From an uncultured Acetatifactor sp. (GTDB lineage Bacteria; Bacillota; Clostridia; Lachnospirales; Lachnospiraceae): a stretch of DNA of 29,283 nt. The DNA is taken from assembly GCA_910578215.1 (NCBI GenBank), contig CAJTPH010000044.1:1-29283 (forward strand), read 5' to 3'. Positions 1 to 7,416 of this stretch are shown piece by piece. The notes under the pieces are model-generated. The model was not told the DNA's origin. It did no database searches and saw only the letters and a program-made list of their open reading frames with translations. Both the position numbers and the translations under genes were made by a program. Numbering within the stretch: the stretch's first letter is position 1; every line of letters starts with the position of its first letter.

Positions 1-2182
1 GGGGGCGCACATTCTCCAGAGCTTCCAGGTACTCCGCTATCCGTTTCTCCGTCATATCCGCTTCCGTAAAGGTCCTGTTAAATTTGATATTGACGCCCTC
101 GTCTATGTAAGAGTCTCCATATATGTAAACTTTGCCGTCCGCAACCTTCTTCAGGTCATTTTGTATCCATTGCCCCAGCGCCGCCCTGTTCACAGGAACC
201 GCCCGTGTCAGCTCCGCCTGTGCCTTTTCGCTCAACAGGTATCCTATGAATTTCATAACGCCTTCCTTATGAGTGGACGCAGCATTGACCGCCAGAGTAT
301 CACTGTTGTTTATATACCCATGACAGCCATCATCAAACAACGCGCCCGAAACTGTCATGCCTTCCGCCTCAAGCTCCGCGTTGCTTTCAAAATGATAGAT
401 ATCCGTATATCTCATATTTCTTACAAGGGTCTGATATCTATGTTTCCCATCATATCCGTAACGCTTTGCCACCTCCAGCATCTGTGCAAACAGATCGCCG
501 CTGAAATCGCAGGTCCCATGCTCCCAGTCAACCATTCCCCAAAGATCCTCCGATCCCTCCAGGAGCATTTCCAAAACCATACCGGCATCTCCGTAGGCAT
601 AGAAAAAAGCGTCCTCTTTGCGCGCGGAAAGGGCATCCGTCAGGCTGCGGATATCCAGTGCCCCGGTTCCGGCAGGCAAAGCATCCTTGCGTATTTTATA
701 GCCTCTGGGATATATGGACACGTTAATCCCATATATTTTATCACCCTCTCTCCAGCTGCCGAAGGCTGCCGGAAGATAATCGCTTTCCTGGATGCCCATG
801 GTTGCCAGACAGCCTCTTAGGTCCAGGAGCATCCCTTTGGCAAGCATTCCCTGGATATAGTCCTCAATCAGGTTGCCGCACAGAATATCAGGTCCCTTTC
901 CGGCGGACAGCTCCACATTGGTCTGTCTGGCGTAATCGTCCAGATCCGCGGACTTACTGTTGGACAGCTCCTCCAGCACCACCCAGTATTCGGTGTCTGA
1001 TTTATTGAAATCCACTGCCCGGAGCTTTAACCATGACGGAATAGTCGCCGCCCGAAGAGTAACGGTCTTACGCTCACTTTCAACCAATGACAGTCTCTCC
1101 AGAACTCCCTGGGCAACTCCTCCTATACGGCCATTACTTTCATCGCAGAAATACAGCGCCTCGATATCTCCCCCCTCCAGCAATCTGAATCCTCTCATTT
1201 TCCATGGGGTTTTCATTCTCGCCCAGGCGCTTCCAGTAAAGGACAAAAAATCGCATACGCTGCCGTCGCTTAAATTAACCTTTTTAATGCCTGTACCTTT
1301 TTTGCCTCCGTCAACGCCCGTATCATCATACAGATATAGCCCGTCCTCCCCCCAGCCAAAGGGATTCACCCCGTCATAAACCCGGGTCTGCAGGACAAAC
1401 GCATCCGTATCGGCAAGCACTCCATTCTCAGGGTCAAATGGCACCACACTCTTTACCTCGACACCTTCTGCCATTCCTCTAAGAATCACATACATATTTC
1501 CGCCTGTGCAGCCGAAGCCTTCCGCCTCAAATCCCGGTTCCAGGACAGTCTTGTACAATAATTCCCCGCTTTTATCCAGCTTCAGAAAGCATTCCCTGCC
1601 GATGGCAGTACCCCCTACATAACCCGGATATGTGGAATAATAGCAGTTTCCCTCCCCGTCCACATACCATGTGCCTCCGAAGATAAACCCGTTCTTTGTC
1701 AAAGCATTGATTTCCTTTTTCTTTTCTTCCTCGGAAAGAATGCTCCCAATGCTTTCCACAAGCCGTACGCCCGGAATCAAAAGCTCTCTGGCGCCGTCCG
1801 TCCTCCGTATATAAAGCCCGCTGTCCGGATAAAGCTCAGACCTATCCTCTCCCTCTTTCTGATATTTTCCATCTATTAAGACCAATACCGCAGGTCTGAA
1901 GTTATAACCCTTTACTTCAATTAAAACCGGCTCTCCCTGATAAAACTGCAGCCCCACAATACGACCCTTATCCTTTTCGGATTCATCGAGAAGATCAATA
2001 TCAAAAATTTGATTCCTGTCTATCATAAGACCGGAGGCCGTCGTCCCCGGCGGCGCACTTGCAGATATTGTTCCCTCTGGCATATTTGCAGAAGATGCTC
2101 CCGAGACGGGATTTTCTGTCTGCCCACTGCAGCCAGTGAATAGGACGCAGCACATCAGCAATACCAAAAGCCCTTTGAACAT
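1..2182 (-). CDS. Extracellular solute-binding lipoprotein (ABC importer type), 3' end outside the window
   Basis: The frame is open from an ATG at 2182 to the window edge (about 727 codons), so the C-terminus is missing. An AGAGGTGG ribosome binding site lies just upstream of the ATG. The N-terminus is a lipoprotein signal with a lipobox (LFTGC, Cys18), so the protein should be tethered to the outer face of the membrane. Residues about 30-370 are Gly/Asp/Tyr-rich short strand repeats (for example GGTWYVDGEGNCYYS, YDGVNPFGWGEDGLYLYDD), which suggests a beta-propeller-like module. From about residue 374 a typical solute-binding fold begins: VTLRAATIPSW, then AGKGPDILCGNLIEDYI and YGINVSIYPRGYKI. 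Such propeller plus SBP lipoproteins are common in Lachnospiraceae and usually sit near sugar-import genes or two-component sensors, but no permease is visible here. The ligand cannot be read from the sequence. Confidence 0.85.
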   Translation of the reverse strand, partial: MFKGLLVLLMCCVLFTGCSGQTENPVSGASSANMPEGTISASAPPGTTASGLMIDRNQIFDIDLLDESEKDKGRIVGLQFYQGEPVLIEVKGYNFRPAVLVLIDGKYQKEGEDRSELYPDSGLYIRRTDGARELLIPGVRLVESIGSILSEEEKKKEINALTKNGFIFGGTWYVDGEGNCYYSTYPGYVGGTAIGRECFLKLDKSGELLYKTVLEPGFEAEGFGCTGGNMYVILRGMAEGVEVKSVVPFDPENGVLADTDAFVLQTRVYDGVNPFGWGEDGLYLYDDTGVDGGKKGTGIKKVNLSDGSVCDFLSFTGSAWARMKTPWKMRGFRLLEGGDIEALYFCDESNGRIGGVAQGVLERLSLVESERKTVTLRAATIPSWLKLRAVDFNKSDTEYWVVLEELSNSKSADLDDYARQTNVELSAGKGPDILCGNLIEDYIQGMLAKGMLLDLRGCLATMGIQESDYLPAAFGSWREGDKIYGINVSIYPRGYKIRKDALPAGTGALDIRSLTDALSARKEDAFFYAYGDAGMVLEMLLEGSEDLWGMVDWEHGTCDFSGDLFAQMLEVAKRYGYDGKHRYQTLVRNMRYTDIYHFESNAELEAEGMTVSGALFDDGCHGYINNSDTLAVNAASTHKEGVMKFIGYLLSEKAQAELTRAVPVNRAALGQWIQNDLKKVADGKVYIYGDSYIDEGVNIKFNRTFTEADMTEKRIAEYLEALENVRP

Positions 2183-2267
2183 GAAACCACCTCTTGATTT
2201 AATCTAATATTAATACAATTAAAAGGGGATATAGACACTTATGCCTTATTATAAGCAGCCCAGAAAA

Positions 2268-2579
2268 TCATTTAATAATTGCTTCAATCTCATAATTAGT
2301 CAAAGTATCCTGATAATTGCATTTTGTACAGCAAGCCTCGTAATATACCAGACCACCGCTCCTATCGTCCGGGTGCTCCCAGTCGATATCCCAGTCATGG
2401 TCTTCCCAATCTTTATATTCCTTATCACCTAAAATTTCCGCTCGGCAACTTATACATAAATACTCTACATGCTGATACCATTCTCGATGCTGATAAATCC
2501 CAGAATCATATCCATGTTCAACAAAATATCTATCCTCTGGTAATACCGGATACAGCTTTGGAGAGAGTACTCTGCCCGC
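2268..2579 (-). pseudogene. Cys-rich small protein (zinc-ribbon-like), start codon lost or frameshifted
   Basis: A minus-strand frame is open between stops at 2580-2582 and 2268-2270 (103 codons) but contains no ATG, GTG or TTG near its upstream end. The product looks protein-like rather than random: it has CISC and CCTKC (two CxxC knuckles about 45 residues apart), and an acidic-aromatic stretch, DWEDHDWDIDWEHPDD, between them. This would suit a small zinc-binding protein of unknown function. An ATG at 2583-2581 follows a purine-rich AAGGGGGA, but it is in another frame and stops after 17 codons. One indel between 2500 and 2580 would join it to the long frame. I therefore call it a frameshifted gene or a sequencing error. 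The DNA is A+T-rich compared with its neighbours. Confidence 0.4.
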
Positions 2580-2700
2580 TCATAATATCCGCGATGCTAT
2601 CCCCCTTATTACTATAATATCATATATTACATATTTGTCAATATAATCTACTACTATGAAACACTTTGATAAACACAGCGGTTTTCCTCTTTGCCCACAG

Positions 2701-2757
2701 AAAAACACGGCAGTCCGGTCAATATAAAAGCCGTTGACCGGGCTGCCGTGTTTTTTT
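2701..2757. terminator. Bidirectional rho-independent terminator, 22-bp stem
   Basis: Arms 2701-2722 and 2734-2755 are complementary over 22 positions with a single G.T wobble; the loop is 11 nt. The plus strand runs into a T7 tract (2751-2757) and the minus strand ends in T5. It lies just beyond the C-terminal coding part of the disrupted surface-protein gene and would end its transcript. Confidence 0.85.
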
Positions 2758-2779
2758 ATTTCTATTTCCATTTCCTTTT

Positions 2780-3569
2780 CTATTTTTTTCCTCCTGGCAG
2801 CCCTGCAGGGCATAGCTGCCAGCCCCGCAGCAGAAACCAAAAGTAAAATTCCCCACAAATAGATTGTGCTTTCATCTCCTGTTTTAGGCACCCTGTTCTG
2901 AGAATCTGCTATTGCTGACTTCTCATCAGACTCCGTCTGCAGCCCTGTAAAACTCACCCTGCACATAACCTTCGTCCGTCAGCTGCGCCCTGTACAGGCG
3001 AAAAACCGCCCCTTCCAGATAAATGCCTTCCGCGAACGCTTCCGTAACGTTCAGAAACATAACCGTCTCGGTCAGGGACGGCGCAGACGAAACGGGAGAA
3101 TAGATCCTAACCGGCAGATCCACCTGAAATTTAAGCATGTTCTCCACCGGCAGAACCATATCCCATTCATCTACCATGTGCGTAATTATTTTACTGCTGT
3201 CAGCAGCTTCAATTTCTATTTGAACCACTCCGCTGTGAGCCAGCCCGTTGAGTTCAACGGTTTCGTTTGTCCAGGCCGTTATCTCGCCGTTCGGTATATC
3301 GCCCTGGAGCCCACCGCCTCTATGTATCCGTCAAGGGTCGCCAATACCTCCTTCACGCTCTGCGTCCCGTCGCCGAAATGATTTTCCCTCACCAGACTGT
3401 CATAAACTGCCGACGCAAAATTATAATCCGGAATGACGGTCTGTACCTGGGAGATACCAAGGGCTCTGTCTGTTCCATCTATGGTCTGGGCGCCTGCCGC
3501 CATGCAGCCTGTCCCCGCGGCGGACGTTCCGAATCCCCCGGACAATGTGAGGGCAACAGCCAAAGCCAT
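2780..3569 (-). pseudogene. Disrupted gene for an LPXTG-type sortase-anchored surface protein
   Basis: Three overlapping minus-strand frames together spell one surface protein. Frame A (3279-3569) starts with a hydrophobic secretion signal (MALAVALTLSGGFG) and has PDYNFASAVYDSLV...VKEVLATLDGYIEA, which resembles the N-terminal cap of clostridial internalin-like LRR proteins (from memory). Frame B (about 2926-3319) continues with GEITAWTNETVELNG and a GAVFRLYRA stretch like SpaA/Cna-B domains. Frame C, which is the same register as A, carries the sorting signal VPKTGD (2874-2891), a hydrophobic span and a basic tail, RRKK. Shifts are needed in 3279-3319 and 2926-2966, and they compensate each other. 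The basic tail then reads on through a run of seven A toward the terminator; one A fewer would give a stop at 2780-2782. No ribosome binding site is well placed for the ATG at 3569. Decay or sequencing error are both possible. Confidence 0.6.
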
Positions 3570-3587
3570 TCCCCAAAAGATGAATCG

Positions 3588-4841
3588 TCAGCCGTTTTTC
3601 TTTTTCCTGTACGCCCTGCGCCGGCGCACGGCCAGATTCTCCCCCGCCTTGAGCAGCGCCGCGGCTCCCGCCGACAGGGCTGCAAGCGTCAGGAATATTC
3701 CCGTGGAGACGCCCGTAAGCATCACAAGCGGCCGGAAGGCATCCTTCCAGAAAAAGATATGGATCAGCCACATATAGGTGGACAGGCCCCCAAAAAAGCG
3801 AAGCACCGCCGACAGCCGGGGCAGCCTGTCCAGCAATGTCAGAAACCCGAAAATAAACACCGGAACAAGCAAAAAATCCAGCTTGGCGTATGCTGGATCA
3901 TCCGAGAGCAGGACCCGCACGATAACGGAAGCGGTCAGAGCAATCACACCCGCCAGCAGCACCTTCCCCTTTGACACCCTTTCCCCGGATTCCGCCTGTC
4001 CGGCTCCCGCTGCCACCAATGCGTCATTCTCGGATGTTCCCCTGCCGCATACGCCTGTCTGGAATATTTTCATGCAGGCTATTCTCTGGTACACGGCAAA
4101 GCGCGCCGTCAGATATCCCACAATAAAGACCAGCGTAAAGGAAATACGCAGCCCGTGCGCCGCCTTGACAATAAGCTCTGCCAGCCCCGGGAACCAAAAA
4201 AAGCCCGCCGCCAGACAAAGCAACGCCGCGGCCGCGGCAGCCACATAAAAGATCCTCTTTTTCCTTTCCTGCGACGAGTCGGAAAATTTATGAAACAGCG
4301 CCGCCACCAGCGGCAGCAGCAGCAGCATCTTAACATATTGAAGTATATACCACCAGGTAGCGTTATAAGAATTGGAAATGCCCAGCATGTTCAGCAGAAA
4401 TTCCCTCAGAGAAAAAACAGGCGCATCGGGGTCAAGCAGAAAGATAACCGCCATCGACACGACCAGCGCATACCAGTACTGCGCGTACAATCTGCCCAGC
4501 TTGGCAAAGGACTGCCTGTAGCAGCCTAAAAGATACCCGGCGAAGGTTTCCTCCGCCGGATCTTTCACAGGGCGTTTTTTCAAAACATAGTACATTCCGT
4601 AACCGCTGACAAAGAGATAGATACCCAAAGCAATTTTGCAAAACCATGCAAGGTACAGCTCCACGTTCACCTCTCCAAAGCGCAGCACAGAAAAATATTC
4701 CAGCCCATAAAGCTCCGGAGTAGCGAAAATATGGTGGTAGATCATCATCAAAATGGCCAGCCCCCTCAACACGGCAGACTGCTCCCTGCTCATTCCTTCC
4801 TTCATACCCTGAATCGCTCCTCCGTTTTTTCCAAAAGCCAT
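3588..4841 (-). CDS. Integral-membrane acyltransferase (acyltransferase 3 / OafA-like)
   Basis: This 417-residue protein has about ten hydrophobic segments. It opens with the family signature RGLAILMMIYHHIF, in which the His pair (about residues 36-37) falls where the catalytic His of acyltransferase-3 proteins is expected. The family moves acyl groups, often acetyl or succinyl, from the cytoplasm onto extracellular glycans, lipids or peptidoglycan. The substrate here is unknown. The C-terminus is strongly basic (RRRRAYRKKKNG), consistent with a cytosolic tail. I chose the ATG at 4841 because it overlaps the stop of the upstream gene as TAATG with AGGAAG eight bases before it; an in-frame ATG at 4862 lies inside the upstream gene. 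Tight coupling to the EAL-HDOD gene suggests co-expression and perhaps envelope modification under its control, which is inference. Confidence 0.85.
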   Translation of the reverse strand: MAFGKNGGAIQGMKEGMSREQSAVLRGLAILMMIYHHIFATPELYGLEYFSVLRFGEVNVELYLAWFCKIALGIYLFVSGYGMYYVLKKRPVKDPAEETFAGYLLGCYRQSFAKLGRLYAQYWYALVVSMAVIFLLDPDAPVFSLREFLLNMLGISNSYNATWWYILQYVKMLLLLPLVAALFHKFSDSSQERKKRIFYVAAAAAALLCLAAGFFWFPGLAELIVKAAHGLRISFTLVFIVGYLTARFAVYQRIACMKIFQTGVCGRGTSENDALVAAGAGQAESGERVSKGKVLLAGVIALTASVIVRVLLSDDPAYAKLDFLLVPVFIFGFLTLLDRLPRLSAVLRFFGGLSTYMWLIHIFFWKDAFRPLVMLTGVSTGIFLTLAALSAGAAALLKAGENLAVRRRRAYRKKKNG

Positions 4842-6058
4842 TACGCCAGCTTCCTGTACCACTGCAGCGAATCCACATACGCATGGTATATGCTGTCCAC
4901 ATCGACCTCCGCAAGCAGAAGCTGCCTGGATATCTCACGCCAGTCCGCCGTCTCATATTTAAGCATAAAATCCAGCACAGGAGCAAGCTTTCCCTCTCCG
5001 TGTATCAGCGCCTGGCTGACATCGCCCGTCAGCATTACCATGGACAGCGCCTCCTCCATGGATTTTTCCAGAATAATATCCAGCACGGAAAACAGTCCCA
5101 TCAAAAACAGCTCCTCCTCCCTGCCCTTCAGCTTGAACAGAGGCGCCAGGTTTTCCGCGAATTTTGCCCGCAGCAGTGACATACGGGTGATTTCGCTGGG
5201 CTTATCCGCATACATTTCATTCACTACCGCCGTATTGATCCATTTTTTTAATTCCTTCTGCCCCAGCATGGCGGCGGCATGACGCAGAGTCGTAATGCCG
5301 GAGTTCACCGTCATCCGGTTTGCCATTTTCAAAAGCAGAATGGTAAGCGCCGTATCCCGGGCAATGATATCCGCCGCGTCGGCAAGCTCAAAGTTCTCGC
5401 TGTTCACAAGATTCAACAGCTCTATATAATTGACCTTCAAGGGAGCAACCTCGTGATGCCCTCTTGTCACGGGAAGACGGTAGAAATCTCCCTCGTACAT
5501 CTGATAACCGCCCACCGACTTCAATTCCTCAAACAGCTCCGCCGTATCGATATTGCCGGCGCACAGCACGATTTCGGGATACAGCTTTCCGAAATAGATT
5601 TTCGCCTTGTCAATCGCTATCTTTCTGCTGTTTAAAAAGGCGTAATCCGTCAGCTTTAAGATCTCGCGGTAATTCTCAAAATCCGACACGGCAAGCTTGC
5701 GGATCGCAAGCCTGTAGCCCATTTTTTTCAGCTCGCGGATACGTTCTATATACATATCCACCGGAGGAATGGTGTTGTCCAGAAGGAATACGATACGGTT
5801 ATGCGGAGCACTGCACTGATTTTCCACATCGGAAAAAATGGAAATATTGCTGAGAGGGACAAAAATTTCCTTGTCGTCAGAAAGCGTTTCGATGCCCATC
5901 CTTTCAATTAATTCCAGACCGTCCACCCTGGCGGAGCCGTCATTCTGTCCCGTTCCCAGCATGATCGGATTCAAAAGGAAGTTGTGTCTCTGCGAAAATA
6001 CAGAGTACGCCTTCACCGCCATATTCTCATCAAAAAGAGGTATCAATGCAAGCAACAT
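4841..6058 (-). CDS. EAL-HDOD signalling protein (YuxH-like), EAL half degenerate
   Basis: The 405-residue protein has two parts. Residues 1 to about 205 follow the EAL fold seen in YuxH-type proteins (SNISIFSD, IVFLLDNTIPP, MGYRLAIRKLAVSDFENY, YQMYEGDFYRLPV). The metal-binding EAL and DDF signatures of active c-di-GMP phosphodiesterases are not visible, so this half is probably a binding or structural module. Residues about 206-400 form an HDOD domain (VNYIELLNLVNS, ADIIARDTALTILLLKMAN, LGQKELKKW), a catalytically inactive relative of HD hydrolases used in signalling. The ATG at 6058 is preceded by GGGGTGAAGG. The stop overlaps the start of the acyltransferase gene as TAATG. A short perfect hairpin at 6073-6092 lies in its leader. 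Confidence 0.87.
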   Translation of the reverse strand: MLLALIPLFDENMAVKAYSVFSQRHNFLLNPIMLGTGQNDGSARVDGLELIERMGIETLSDDKEIFVPLSNISIFSDVENQCSAPHNRIVFLLDNTIPPVDMYIERIRELKKMGYRLAIRKLAVSDFENYREILKLTDYAFLNSRKIAIDKAKIYFGKLYPEIVLCAGNIDTAELFEELKSVGGYQMYEGDFYRLPVTRGHHEVAPLKVNYIELLNLVNSENFELADAADIIARDTALTILLLKMANRMTVNSGITTLRHAAAMLGQKELKKWINTAVVNEMYADKPSEITRMSLLRAKFAENLAPLFKLKGREEELFLMGLFSVLDIILEKSMEEALSMVMLTGDVSQALIHGEGKLAPVLDFMLKYETADWREISRQLLLAEVDVDSIYHAYVDSLQWYRKLA

Positions 6059-6072
6059 AAACCTTCACCCCA

Positions 6073-6092
6073 GCGGAGAGCATCCTCTCCGC
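6073..6092 (-). promoter_or_regulatory. Hairpin in the leader of the EAL-HDOD gene
   Basis: A perfect 8-bp inverted repeat (GCGGAGAG / CTCTCCGC, loop of 4) ends about 15 bases before the start codon, just ahead of the GTGAAGG ribosome binding site. It has no T tract on the minus strand, so it is not a terminator for that direction. It could stabilise the mRNA or tune initiation. The rest of 6093-6274 is A+T-rich; a TATACT (6201-6206, minus) may be a -10 box but has no convincing -35. Confidence 0.45.
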
Positions 6093-6274
6093 CCTTTCTT
6101 TAATATATTCCCCAAGATCCCTGTTCTCCGGAATCTTTCATCCAATTCCTTTTTATATTACTTTCCTTTCGGAAAAACGTACCCATTGCATAAAAACCAA
6201 AGTATAAAACATATTTACCTACAGATACTGACTCTGCACTCACCATAATTATTCTCCGATTTGCATCCGAAAAA

Positions 6275-7297
6275 TCATTTTCCCATGTCTTCTATATAAC
6301 AATTGAGTAAATATGATTTATAATCTCCAATGGAAAAAGTTTTTTTAGAGTACCTGTTTCCATACTGTTCAACAAGCGCTTTAATCGTTACTTCTTTAGC
6401 TGCGTTCAAGGCATCGGTATCCTCATCCAGGATTTTTCTTACCATTTCTTCTGGTTCAGTATCCTTCAGATTGCCAATTTTCCATGCTTCTGTCATATGA
6501 GTAAAATTGAAATACACATCAAAGGTATTTGACACATACAGCACAATTTGCTCGTTATTATGATATATTATATGAGAAGTATCCTCTTTGAGTAAGTTAC
6601 AACATTCCTGCTCTGTGATAGCTTTATCATAGTTTAAATAGTATGGTATGATTTTTTCCGGAATGTGGTCTTTTTCAATTCTAATATTATAAAGTTTGCG
6701 ATTTTCACCTTCACAACTTCCACAGTGTACAAAGAATTCAAAGCTTTCCCCAATTGAGGCACATCTTTCCTCTAACTGCAAGACATTAGCCAGGTTCACC
6801 AATTGTATGATCTGATCCTTATTTTCCTCGTTTATGAACACCTGCCATCTTGGTGCAATTTGGTTGGCTATGAGAATATCTGTCGCTTTTAGCAATTCTT
6901 GAAATGCACCCTTTCGCCCAACATATTTATCTGTCATATCTTCCATTCCAAAATATGTAAGCTGAACTTTTTTCACACCCACCTCTTTTAAAAAAAGTAC
7001 GTAATCAGGGTCTCGTACCAAACGCCAAAAACTTGCTAATTCAAATCGTTGAGGTTTTGAATTGACAGATATCTCATTATCCCTGTTCCAACGCTCTCTG
7101 TAATCATTACAAAAATCCGGTTCCCTTAACCAGCTATAATAAGTAATCTTATCAAAAAAACGTTTAAAATTATTAACAATCCAAACATCTGCATCCTTAT
7201 CCATCTGCTTATTTGGCATATGACCAATCCAACAATGTTTGCATCTGTTAGGGCATCCATACATATCTACTAAAAGTACAAGCGAATTAATAGCCAT
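6275..7297 (-). CDS. Radical SAM protein of unknown substrate, orphan
   Basis: The 340-residue protein carries the radical SAM cluster motif CPNRCKHC (Cys15, Cys19, Cys22; CX3CX2C) close to the N-terminus, so it should bind a [4Fe-4S] cluster and cleave S-adenosylmethionine to a 5'-deoxyadenosyl radical. Later cysteines (VHCGSCEG, QECCNLL) might bind another cluster or zinc, but they do not spell a clear SPASM pattern. The central part (VGVKKVQLTYFGMEDMTDKYVG, split around GMED) follows the usual half-barrel layout. The start at 7297 has AAAGGA eight bases upstream. The gene is clearly richer in A+T than purL and the EAL-HDOD gene on either side and has no visible partner gene or peptide substrate. 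It may be an acquired single-gene insertion, which is inference. I do not recognise the subfamily. Confidence 0.85.
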   Translation of the reverse strand: MAINSLVLLVDMYGCPNRCKHCWIGHMPNKQMDKDADVWIVNNFKRFFDKITYYSWLREPDFCNDYRERWNRDNEISVNSKPQRFELASFWRLVRDPDYVLFLKEVGVKKVQLTYFGMEDMTDKYVGRKGAFQELLKATDILIANQIAPRWQVFINEENKDQIIQLVNLANVLQLEERCASIGESFEFFVHCGSCEGENRKLYNIRIEKDHIPEKIIPYYLNYDKAITEQECCNLLKEDTSHIIYHNNEQIVLYVSNTFDVYFNFTHMTEAWKIGNLKDTEPEEMVRKILDEDTDALNAAKEVTIKALVEQYGNRYSKKTFSIGDYKSYLLNCYIEDMGK

Positions 7298-7416
7298 GAC
7301 TATGTTCCTTTCTGTTTACAACATATATTCCGTGGAATACACAATTCTGAAAAGGACGTTATATTATTCCAGATTGCCCCCGCCGTATAACATTCGGGCC
7401 GTTTCCGCACGGAGCA

